DNA of 6,358 nucleotides from Bacteroidota bacterium (GTDB lineage: Bacteria > Bacteroidota > Bacteroidia > 2-12-FULL-35-15): positions 1-6,358 of the forward strand of contig JAIOQD010000493.1 in the NCBI GenBank assembly GCA_021413595.1, written 5' to 3'. The number at the start of each line of letters is the position of its first letter. The stretch's first letter is position 1. Below are positions 1 to 6,358 of this stretch, in pieces. The notes under the pieces were generated by a model, which saw nothing but the letters and a program-made list of their open reading frames with translations, did no database searches and was not told where the DNA came from. The translations under genes and the position numbers were made by a program.

Positions 1-136
1 ACAAAATGCGGAATTTTCGGAAAAAACAAGAAAACAAATTAGAAAAATTTCAACCTTCTCCAGAGAGACGATTAACAAGATCTACGTCCTTACACATTTC
101 TTTAAACTAATGCTCATATTTTTTTTCGAGAACTCC

Positions 137-958
137 TCAAATCACCTTTGAAGTAAGGCTTTTCAAAACACGTTCTTTATAAACCGCTGTATTTATTTTT
201 TTAAACAATATCTCGCAATCGGCAGAGAGTTTAATTTTCACCCTTTTTATTTGTTTTAATTCTGAAGTTCCCATGGCAACCTTATCTACAATCGCTTCAT
301 TCAAATGTTGTTTTATAACCTCACAATCATGCCATTTACCAAGTAAGTTTTGTAAAGGCTCGGTCTCTTCTACTAATTTAATTTGTTTAGAAAAATTTAA
401 ATTTTTAATGGTATAATGAAACTCTTTAATTAGTTTGCGAAGCTCGTGAGCCCTTTCTATTTTCAACTGTTTCCCCAAAATTAAATTTTTAATTTCTTTT
501 CTCTTTTTGTTCAAATACAATTGAGGGTCGTTTTTATCAATTATTTTAATTAATGTAAAAACCTTATTATTCGATTTTTTTAACCTGTTTCGTAAGTTCG
601 CATTTATCAACAAAAAAAATATTCTTTTTTCTTCCAGCCTTGCTTTTTTTAGATTTTGTAAATGTTTTTTGAGTCCCTTATAAAGGACATATTTTTTCAG
701 TGATGCTTCTTCCACATGAAGTTCTCTAACCTTGCCAGCCTGTTTGAAAATGGATCGAAAGGGTTTGAACTCTTTTTTCCATTCCATTTTTTTTGAACAA
801 AAATGCACTAATTTATATAGCGCTTTTAATTTTTTTATTTCTGTGCGTAGTTTATGAAAATCTTCAAGAGTGAATTCCCAAACAGGTTTGCCCAGAAGAA
901 AATCAATAGTATGGCTGCGTTTTTTTAATTTTTTTTTAAGTTCAGCTCTTACTTTCAT
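137..958 (-). CDS. CHAD-domain protein, probable polyphosphate-binding
   Basis: A 273-residue protein that reads as an alpha-helical CHAD domain (conserved histidine alpha-helical domain). The two internal CHAD repeats are visible. The first has FHKLRTEIKKLKAL at residues 34-47 and GKVRELHVE at 75-83. The second has ERAHELRKLIKEFHYTIK at 168-185 and LGKWHDCEV at 206-214. H35, H171 and H181 fit the conserved histidines. By my count about 55 of 273 residues are lysine and 14 arginine against about 30 acidic residues, so the protein is strongly basic. Known for the family: CHAD domains bind inorganic polyphosphate and some localise to polyphosphate granules. There is no signal peptide, membrane segment or fused CYTH/triphosphatase domain, so a cytoplasmic, stand-alone CHAD protein is inferred. 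It starts with ATG and stops with TGA. It lies 98 bases downstream of cphA on the same strand with no convincing terminator between them, so co-transcription is possible. The physiological role is unproven. Confidence 0.92.
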   Translation of the reverse strand: MKVRAELKKKLKKRSHTIDFLLGKPVWEFTLEDFHKLRTEIKKLKALYKLVHFCSKKMEWKKEFKPFRSIFKQAGKVRELHVEEASLKKYVLYKGLKKHLQNLKKARLEEKRIFFLLINANLRNRLKKSNNKVFTLIKIIDKNDPQLYLNKKRKEIKNLILGKQLKIERAHELRKLIKEFHYTIKNLNFSKQIKLVEETEPLQNLLGKWHDCEVIKQHLNEAIVDKVAMGTSELKQIKRVKIKLSADCEILFKKINTAVYKERVLKSLTSKVI

Positions 959-1056
959 ATTGAATACCTAAAATGAAAAATAAAATGGACTCCGTTTTTA
1001 GAAACTTAATTCTACAATGAAATTAAATCGTTTTGAACTAACGAACAACAATAAAA

Positions 1057-3696
1057 TTACGCGTTAACTAAAACCTGCTCCAAATTGACCTCCTTAACTT
1101 TTGCCCTTTTTAAATACTCAATGCTTTCGGTAACTTTTTCGCTACAAAGGGTGATGAAATAGCCCTTTGTAGCATTATCAATCGCGTACTGTATGGCCTG
1201 AATTTCATTCGATATAATTTTAACCGGCAAATCAGGGTTAACACGGTATATTCCTTCCTTAAGCAACCTTGTCATTTCTTCTTCCAACATTCCTCTCATA
1301 TCTTCATCATGTCGTATAATTATTTCATCAAACATTTCAGCGGACAAACTACCGATGATACGTATGTCTTCTTCCCTGCGATCGCCAGCCACTGAAATAA
1401 TTCCAACTTTTACTGATGCAGGTGTTTTAGCAAGAAATTTTTTCAACTCTTTAAATCCATCAATATTATGGGCATAATCAATCATAAAATCAAATTCTTT
1501 AAAATTAAAAATATTCATTCGGCCCGGTGTATGGGAAGGAGAAGGAATAAAGGATTGTAATGCCATCCGAATATCATTGATTGTAAAATTCTGTATTACA
1601 GCTGCCAATACTGCAGGCAACAGGTTTTTTATCATACATTCCGACCGACCGTTAAGGCTTAGCGGAATATCGGTAATTTTATTTACTGGTGTTTTCCATT
1701 TCCCTTTACATATTGTCAAATATCCATTCAGCACAATAGCTGCTAAACCGCCATCTTCGCAGTGCTTCTTCACTCTTTTATTTTCCTGATCGATACTAAA
1801 TAAAGCGATTTTACAATCTAATTCTTTATGCATATTATACACCAGATCATCATCCGCATTTAGTATTGCATAACCGTTTTCTTTAGTAGTAAGTGGCACT
1901 ATAATTTTAACTTTGGCCATTTCCTCCAGCGTATGAATATCTTTTAAACCCAAATGATCCTCAGTAATATTAGTTACAATGCTGATATCGCAGCTATCAA
2001 AACCCAGTCCGGAACGAACTATCCCACCTCTTGCACATTCTAATACTGCAAAATCAATTGTTGGATCAAGTAAAACTGCTTCTGCACTCATAGATCCTGT
2101 ACAATCGCCATAACATACAGCGTGATCCTGTATATAGATACCATCTGTAGTAGTAAAACCAACTTTGTACCCACCAGCATGTTTAGCTAAATGAGCAATA
2201 AGGCGTGTAGTTGTTGTTTTACCATTGGTTCCGGTAACCGCTACCAAGGGGATCCTGCCGTTATCTCGATCAGGAAACATCATTTCTATTATCGGTTCAG
2301 CAACATTCCGTGCTAAACCGTTTGCCGGTTTAAGATGCATACGCAAGCCAGGACAGGCATTTACTTCTACAACACCTCCTAAAGAACGTGTAAGGGGTGC
2401 CTTAATGTCACTGGTCACTATATCTATTCCACAAATATCCAGATTTAAAATACGTGCAATCCTTTCCGCCAAAAATACATTGAAGGGGTGAACTATATCT
2501 GTCACATCTGTTGAAGTGCCACCTGTACTTATATTTGCTGTATCCTTTAAAAACAAAACTTCTCCCATCGGTAATACTGATCCAACTTCAAGATTTTTTT
2601 TTGTAAGAATATTCTCTGTCATTTCATCCACCTTTATAGAGCTCAGAAATTTTTCATGGCCCTCACCTCTGGCAGGATCCTGATTTGTTTGTTCGATCAA
2701 CTCAGTAACGGTTGAATTACCATCACCTATTACCAATGAAGGAGTACGCTTAGCTACAGCAACTAATTTATAGTTAATTACAAGAAAACGATAATCCAAA
2801 CCGGAAATGAATTCTTCCATAATCACTTCATTTGATTCCAATTTTGCAATATGAAATGCAGCAATCGCATTTTCAACATTCTGAATATTAATACTCACTC
2901 CTCTGCCATGATTTCCATCAATTGGTTTTATTACTATTGGAAATTCGACATTATGTAATTGCCTTTTTATATCCTCTTCATCATATACCAATACACCCTT
3001 TGGAACCGGGATATTTGCATTACTTAACATTTTTTTTGTTTCTTCCTTGTCGCACGCTATTTCAATTCCCATACCACTGGTAGAATCCGCAATGGTTGCA
3101 CGTATCTTTTTTTGTTTGGAACCATAACCGAATGTTATCAATGAACTTGAGTTCAACCTCTTGAAAGGAATTTTACGTTTCAGGGCCTCCTTAACTATAG
3201 ATCCAGTGCTTGGGCCTAATTTGTTTTTTGCAAATATCCTTTTTAATTCAGTTATATCTTCTTCGATATTATAGGGCACATCATCCACTAATGCCTCCGC
3301 TATTTTTAAAGAAGCGTGCGCAGCATAACGCCCGGCCTCTTCTATTTCATACGAAAAAACAACTTGATATATACCTTCTTTAATAGTGGAACGTGTTCTT
3401 CCAAAACCACATTCCATACCTGCAAGACATTGTATCTCTAAGGCTATATGTTCAATAATATGCCCCATCCAGGTTCCTTCTTCTACTCTTCTAAAAAAAC
3501 CTCCTTCATAATCTTCAGAACAACGATGAGCTTGCAATGAAGGAATCAATTCTTTCAGCCGATGTCCAAAACCCGGAATTTTATTTGTTGGTTTTTTTTC
3601 AAGCGCTTCAAGATCTAATTTAATAACAATTAATTTTTTTCGATATACAGACCAGTAGTTTGGACCACGCATCACTTTTATTTCAATTATTTCCAT
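1057..3696 (-). CDS. cphA: Cyanophycin synthetase (CphA1 type)
   Basis: A complete 879-residue enzyme, the usual CphA length. It polymerises aspartate and arginine into the storage polymer cyanophycin (multi-L-arginyl-poly-L-aspartate) in the cytoplasm, using ATP for each addition. Three regions are visible. The N-terminal domain (about 1-160) carries RGPNYWS at 10-16, EGTWMGHIIEH at 73-83 and GFGRTR at 97-102. The ATP-grasp domain (about 161-475), which adds Asp, carries VIKPIDGNHGRG at 255-266, DYRF at 301-304, RGEGHEK at 343-349, and D425, E444 and N446 as likely Mg ligands. The Mur-ligase domain (about 480-879), which adds Arg, carries the P-loop GTNGKTTTTR at 489-498, ECARGGI at 553-559, TEDHLGL at 578-584, TPGRMN at 723-728, DYAHN at 740-744 and GDRREED at 771-777. 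Both ATP sites look intact, which favours CphA1 over CphA2, where the Mur-domain site is degenerate. The start is secure: MEIIEIKVMRGPNYWS matches the family N-terminus and an in-frame TAA lies eight codons upstream of the ATG. There is no Shine-Dalgarno. No cyanophycinase gene is adjacent. Confidence 0.97.
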   Translation of the reverse strand: MEIIEIKVMRGPNYWSVYRKKLIVIKLDLEALEKKPTNKIPGFGHRLKELIPSLQAHRCSEDYEGGFFRRVEEGTWMGHIIEHIALEIQCLAGMECGFGRTRSTIKEGIYQVVFSYEIEEAGRYAAHASLKIAEALVDDVPYNIEEDITELKRIFAKNKLGPSTGSIVKEALKRKIPFKRLNSSSLITFGYGSKQKKIRATIADSTSGMGIEIACDKEETKKMLSNANIPVPKGVLVYDEEDIKRQLHNVEFPIVIKPIDGNHGRGVSINIQNVENAIAAFHIAKLESNEVIMEEFISGLDYRFLVINYKLVAVAKRTPSLVIGDGNSTVTELIEQTNQDPARGEGHEKFLSSIKVDEMTENILTKKNLEVGSVLPMGEVLFLKDTANISTGGTSTDVTDIVHPFNVFLAERIARILNLDICGIDIVTSDIKAPLTRSLGGVVEVNACPGLRMHLKPANGLARNVAEPIIEMMFPDRDNGRIPLVAVTGTNGKTTTTRLIAHLAKHAGGYKVGFTTTDGIYIQDHAVCYGDCTGSMSAEAVLLDPTIDFAVLECARGGIVRSGLGFDSCDISIVTNITEDHLGLKDIHTLEEMAKVKIIVPLTTKENGYAILNADDDLVYNMHKELDCKIALFSIDQENKRVKKHCEDGGLAAIVLNGYLTICKGKWKTPVNKITDIPLSLNGRSECMIKNLLPAVLAAVIQNFTINDIRMALQSFIPSPSHTPGRMNIFNFKEFDFMIDYAHNIDGFKELKKFLAKTPASVKVGIISVAGDRREEDIRIIGSLSAEMFDEIIIRHDEDMRGMLEEEMTRLLKEGIYRVNPDLPVKIISNEIQAIQYAIDNATKGYFITLCSEKVTESIEYLKRAKVKEVNLEQVLVNA

Positions 3697-3747
3697 AGAA
3701 ATTTCATTTATAGTCGGGTTTTAATCTAAACTTTATGAAAAATCATG

Positions 3748-3762
3748 CCTATTAATAATAGG
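3748..3762. promoter_or_regulatory. Perfect 15-base palindrome upstream of cphA, candidate operator
   Basis: The sequence CCTATTAATAATAGG is a perfect inverted repeat of two 7-base arms around a single central base. It ends 51 bases before the cphA start codon, a typical place for a dimeric regulator to bind. The palindrome is seen directly. A regulatory role is inferred, and because it is mostly A and T it could be chance. Confidence 0.3.
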
Positions 3763-4084
3763 ATAATTACCAAATAATTCTAGGGAAAGCAAGGGGTGTC
3801 CAAAAATTGATTTTACAACAACGAAGCACAGAGATAAAATCAAAGAAACATAGATGTGTGCGCAAGATCAATACAATTAGACCTTTATTTTATCCCCTTT
3901 ATTTTCTTTCCAGTAATTATTTTATGAATTTTAAAGGTTTTGGTTATTTAAAAATTTGAGAAAAAAATTACACAGTTTTGGGGAACTCGAAACAAGGAGG
4001 TATTGAAATAACAATTGAACATTAAAAATTTGAAATATTAGTATCTGTTTAAATAAAATACAGTATGAAAATCTCCACACATAT

Positions 4085-4134
4085 TTCGACAAACTCAATA
4101 TGACCTTGCGCGCGGTCAGTCTTAGCCTGTCGAA
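4085..4134. repeat. REP-like imperfect palindrome, 50 bases
   Basis: Two 21-base arms (4085-4105 and 4114-4134) flank the 8-base loop TTGCGCGC. They are complementary at 15 of 21 positions, with perfect outer 7-base (TTCGACA / TGTCGAA) and inner 5-base (TGACC / GGTCA) blocks. The right arm contains AGCCTGTCGAAG. This is close to the GAGCCTGTCGAAG / CTTCGACAGGCTC core of palindromic repeats that I recall from intergenic regions of many bacterial genomes. It stands out as a GC-rich island in AT-rich DNA. The mismatches suggest an old, degenerate copy. No transposase of the REP-associated (TnpA-REP) type is in the window. It has no U-tract, so it is not a classical terminator, although it could still affect transcript ends. 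Confidence 0.6.
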
Positions 4135-4209
4135 GACATTGCGTTGGTCTAACAAAAATTTTGATTTAAATTTAAACTTTACAAAAAAATTGAAACATTC
4201 ATTCAGGCA

Positions 4210-5049
4210 TTAAAATAAAGTCATTTGAGCAGTTTGTTTTGAAAAAAAACGAACACCTTTTATTGGTTCATTGACATTATTTTTCATGATGGTATAAACC
4301 GATGTTTCTTGAAATCTTGAAGCAACAACCACATTAAGATCTTTTTTGGCATGCTTCCTAAATAAATTATACACAAGTTGAGGACAATTATTATCTTTAG
4401 AAAGATGGGAAAGTATTAAATGACTCATAAAAACAGGTTGATGAGTAATAAAAAGATCCAAAGCCTGTTTGTTGGATAAATGCCCGTTTCCGCCTGTGAT
4501 TCTTTTTTTCAAAGAAAAAGGATATCTGCCTTTCTCCAACATCTCCTCATCATAATTAGCTTCGAGGAAAGCTGCATGGCATTGTTTAAAATAGTGGATC
4601 AATTGCTCACAAGGAGCACCAATATCAGTAAAAATACCAATCTTCACTCCATTGCCTTCTATAATAAAACTATGAGGTTCAGAAGCATCATGAAATTTCA
4701 AAAATGCAGTAACAGAAAGTCCACCAATAGTAACAGGTTGATGAGCTGTAAAGGATCTTACAAGATCCTCCTCGAGGCTAATAGGGCTGTTTCTTAATGT
4801 TGAAGGTGTAATGTAAACGGGCAACTTGTACTTTCTGGCAAGCACCACCACCCCGCGGATATGATCAGCATGCTCATGAGATATAAAAATTGCTTTCACA
4901 ATATCCATAGACAATCCTAAGCGCAAGATACGTTTTTCTATTTCACGACAGGAAATACCTACATCAACTAAAACAGCTTCTTGTCCATTCCCGATATAAT
5001 AACAATTTCCATTGCTTCCCGAATTTAAAGATGTGATGAAAATTGACAT
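4210..5049 (-). CDS. MBL-fold metallo-hydrolase, YycJ/WalJ-like
   Basis: A complete 279-residue cytoplasmic protein of the metallo-beta-lactamase fold. The N-terminus SLNSGSNGNCYYIG (7-20) is the signature opening of the YycJ/WalJ group. Metal-binding motifs follow in order: HEHADH at 58-63, HDASEPHSF at 120-128 (H120), TDIG at 141-144 (D142), EANYDEEML at 163-171, RYPFSLKKRITGGNGHLSN at 175-193 (H190) and LSHLSKDNN at 213-221 (H215). The full set of His/Asp ligands for a two-metal centre is present, so the enzyme should be active. Relatives are regarded as nucleases acting on DNA or RNA ends, but the substrate is not well settled and cannot be read from this sequence. The start is supported by the family N-terminus and by an in-frame TAA seven codons upstream; there is no Shine-Dalgarno. 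Gaps of 367 and 513 bases on either side suggest it is transcribed alone, with no evident link to cphA. Confidence 0.94.
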   Translation of the reverse strand: MSIFITSLNSGSNGNCYYIGNGQEAVLVDVGISCREIEKRILRLGLSMDIVKAIFISHEHADHIRGVVVLARKYKLPVYITPSTLRNSPISLEEDLVRSFTAHQPVTIGGLSVTAFLKFHDASEPHSFIIEGNGVKIGIFTDIGAPCEQLIHYFKQCHAAFLEANYDEEMLEKGRYPFSLKKRITGGNGHLSNKQALDLFITHQPVFMSHLILSHLSKDNNCPQLVYNLFRKHAKKDLNVVVASRFQETSVYTIMKNNVNEPIKGVRFFSKQTAQMTLF

Positions 5050-5416
5050 AATACAAAGGAACTGAATTTAGTTTTACAAAATACTAAGAGCCTGTTTAAA
5101 TTTTTATTGCGTATTTTGTTATTAAATGCGTTGTTCATTGCTCGATTCTGTTGGAACTATTTCGAGCTGTGTTATCCCTAACTTCTGTGCCCCTAGTACT
5201 GCAATTATACGTCAGGCTTAAGCGTCCATTTTTTCATATTTCGCAATTATATTAACCTATCTTTTCGAGCCGCTATTATAGCTCCTTTCAATGAACTATG
5301 TCAGTTTAAAAACATTCAATTGCCTCAGTATGCGTAACATAAGTTATTACTGAAAATTCCCACTAGGGGTCGGAAGGGGCATAAAAAAACAACATTTTCA
5401 ATCATTTACTTTTTCT
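5050..5416. other. Intergenic region, possible decayed mobile sequence
   Basis: A 367-base gap with no credible intact gene. It begins (near 5088) with a possible insertion-sequence end. It then holds a 29-codon stretch open on the minus strand (5125-5211) that lacks a start codon and is bounded by stops, and an imperfect hairpin at 5325-5353 (outer stem TCAGTA/TACTGA, inner stem TAAC/GTTA, unequal bulges). Next to the membrane-protein stop is a G-rich patch, AGGGGTCGGAAGGGGC. I found no tRNA, riboswitch or U-tract terminator. The promoter of the MBL hydrolase gene should lie at the low-coordinate end. The segment 5074-5055 on the minus strand has a loose TTCCTTTG resembling the Bacteroidota -7 box, but it sits only four bases before the ATG and is not convincing. 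Confidence 0.5.
5088..5100. repeat. Possible insertion-sequence terminal repeat remnant
   Basis: GAGCCTGTTTAAA preceded directly by TAA resembles, from memory, the terminal inverted repeats of IS5-type elements, which begin GAGCCTG and insert at short TNA-like targets. No matching inverted copy (TTTAAACAGGCTC) and no transposase are in the window, so if genuine this is a solitary remnant. It lies 39 bases upstream of the MBL hydrolase start codon. Confidence 0.22.
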
Positions 5417-6358
5417 TTAAGATGATCTATAAGCTATTGGATGATAAGCCTTTTTATGCTGTCCAAGAAAAATACGTGAATATATTCTCACAATAGATAA
5501 TTCTATAAACACAAAACTCAAAGCGGTGAAAATTATTAATATCTCTTGATGTTTGTGAATATTGCTGAAAATCAAATCAATACCAATAAATGTGGGCGTA
5601 AAAGGTAAGCCGGCAGTACCTAAGCAAGAGAGCAGAAATATAAAACCAATTTTGGGATGTTCGTATGTATAGCCATGAAATTGATTTAATTCAATATTAT
5701 TATCGAATGATTTTATTTTTTTCAAACAAACAAATCCAACAATTGCTGAAACAACAGAACCACTTAAGTACATAAGAATATGATTGTGTCCGAAATTTTC
5801 ATTTAGTAATGCGATAGAAAGTGTGATAAATAATTGACCGCCTATTACAAAACTCCATGCCCATAAAGCATCTCCCCTTTCGGCAAAGGATTTCAAAATT
5901 AATATCAAACCGATAAATGAAAAAAAGAATGGCAAAAAGTCAAATAAATCAACTGGAATAGTTGACTGAAATAGATAACAATATACACCTAACAAAAAAA
6001 GTACAATCAAAAAAACAATAGATATTTTATTTCCTAAAAAGTCCAATTTTTTTCCGACCCATTTAAAAGGATTCCATAAAAAATGGTGGAGAAGAAAATC
6101 AAGATTCCATTCTTTTAATGAGAGAATGTAAAATGAATTTTTAATTTTTGTAAGGATGGAACCATTATTAGTATTCTTTTTAGGTTCGAAATTGAAAATC
6201 ATATCATGTATTTTATAACTTAATACAGACGGTGAAACCAATAGCTGATAGGCTCTAAAAAAAGCATTGCCTGAGAAATGCAATAATGCAAGATCATGAA
6301 AACCTAAGGCAATTTCAATAAAGATCAACCCAATTTGAGCAATAGAAGAATATGCAAT
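5417..6358 (-). CDS. Proton-conducting membrane subunit, NuoL/DabB-like (partial, 5' end missing)
   Basis: The frame stays open to the window edge, so only the last 313 residues are seen (numbered here from 6358). A TTG at 6328 is not the real start, because the conserved motif AYSSIAQIG begins upstream of it. The protein is a polytopic inner-membrane member of the NuoL/ND5/MrpA antiporter-like family. It has AYSSIAQIG (2-10), a helix with LLHFSGNAFFRAYQLLVSPS (25-44), a charged amphipathic stretch (about 50-110), then hydrophobic segments near 113-130, 141-158, 164-185, 194-212, 236-262 and 272-298. The GTAGLPFTPTFIG motif (247-259) matches the family's conserved GLP-type loop. Such subunits carry protons or cations in complex I, Mrp antiporters or, with a DUF2309 protein, DabAB inorganic-carbon transporters. 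The YQLLVSPS wording makes me favour a DabB-like or other stand-alone subunit over true complex I NuoL, since no nuoK/M/N neighbours are visible. It stops with TAA. No partner gene follows within the window. Confidence 0.8.
   Translation of the reverse strand: MAYSSIAQIGLIFIEIALGFHDLALLHFSGNAFFRAYQLLVSPSVLSYKIHDMIFNFEPKKNTNNGSILTKIKNSFYILSLKEWNLDFLLHHFLWNPFKWVGKKLDFLGNKISIVFLIVLFLLGVYCYLFQSTIPVDLFDFLPFFFSFIGLILILKSFAERGDALWAWSFVIGGQLFITLSIALLNENFGHNHILMYLSGSVVSAIVGFVCLKKIKSFDNNIELNQFHGYTYEHPKIGFIFLLSCLGTAGLPFTPTFIGIDLIFSNIHKHQEILIIFTALSFVFIELSIVRIYSRIFLGQHKKAYHPIAYRSS

Larger units (their letters stand above)
3697..4209. other. Intergenic region upstream of cphA, no gene seen
   Basis: A 513-base AT-rich gap between the MBL hydrolase stop and the cphA start. 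It contains a perfect 15-base palindrome near cphA (3748-3762), a 50-base imperfect palindrome (4085-4134) and an AT-only 12-base palindrome TTTAAATTTAAA (4165-4176). A purine-rich patch at about 3819-3852 (CGAAGCACAGAG and CAAAGAAACATAG) resembles simple repeats scattered in many bacterial intergenic regions. It presumably holds the cphA promoter, but I could not find a convincing Bacteroidota promoter (TTTG near -33 with TAnnTTTG near -7). A 74-codon minus-strand open frame at 3931-4155 has no recognisable protein character and runs through the palindrome, so I do not call it. Confidence 0.6.

Noticed and set aside
1577..1789. 70-codon plus-strand open frame
   Set aside because: It lies wholly inside cphA on the opposite strand, has no family resemblance, and is explained by the codon pattern of cphA.
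2225..2491. 88-codon plus-strand open frame
   Set aside because: Antisense shadow within the conserved ATP-grasp/Mur junction of cphA.
3726..3746. Six-codon upstream frame (MIFHKV) before cphA as a leader peptide
   Set aside because: It is very short, has no arginine or aspartate run and no attenuator-like stem pair. Such frames are common by chance.
3931..4155. 74-codon minus-strand open frame between the MBL hydrolase and cphA
   Set aside because: It has no recognisable motif or ribosome binding site, and it passes through a REP-like palindrome.
4165..4176. TTTAAATTTAAA palindrome
   Set aside because: It is made only of A and T in an AT-rich gap and is likely to occur by chance.
4480..4797. 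105-codon plus-strand open frame
   Set aside because: Antisense shadow of the MBL hydrolase, whose catalytic motifs occupy the same stretch.
5325..5353. Hairpin downstream of the membrane-subunit gene as a terminator
   Set aside because: The stem is broken by unequal bulges, is AT-rich in its inner part, and has no T-run after it on the minus strand.
6326..6328. TTG as the start codon of the membrane subunit
   Set aside because: The conserved AYSSIAQIG motif is encoded upstream of it and the frame remains open to the window edge, so the gene is simply truncated by the window.

Overview
The window is AT-rich with four protein-coding genes, all on the minus strand. It looks like a piece of a Bacteroidota chromosome. 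The reasons are low GC, start codons with no clear Shine-Dalgarno sequence, roomy intergenic gaps, and proteins whose wording resembles Bacteroidota homologues (cyanophycin synthetase, a YycJ-type MBL hydrolase, a NuoL/DabB-like membrane subunit). This lineage call is inference, because no rRNA or other marker gene is present.

Read in the direction of transcription, from high to low coordinates, the layout is as follows. (1) 6358-5417 is the C-terminal part of a proton-conducting membrane subunit of the NuoL/MrpA/DabB type, cut by the window edge. (2) 5416-5050 is a 367-base gap without a credible gene, holding a possible insertion-sequence end and hints of decayed sequence. (3) 5049-4210 is a complete YycJ/WalJ-like metallo-beta-lactamase-fold hydrolase. 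(4) 4209-3697 is a 513-base gap with a 50-base REP-like imperfect palindrome and, near the next gene, a perfect 15-base palindrome that could be an operator. (5) 3696-1057 is a complete cyanophycin synthetase gene, cphA. (6) 958-137 is a complete, extremely lysine-rich CHAD-domain protein. (7) 136-1 has no assignable gene.

The most interesting association is cphA followed 98 bases downstream by a CHAD protein. CphA makes the nitrogen reserve polymer multi-L-arginyl-poly-L-aspartate, and CHAD domains are known polyphosphate binders. The pair may therefore be a small storage-polymer locus, although neither co-transcription nor a functional link can be proved from sequence. No cyanophycinase or isoaspartyl dipeptidase gene, the usual degradation partners, lies in the window. 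The other two genes look like ordinary unlinked neighbours. I see no CRISPR array, tRNA, rRNA, intact transposase or clearly novel multi-gene system.
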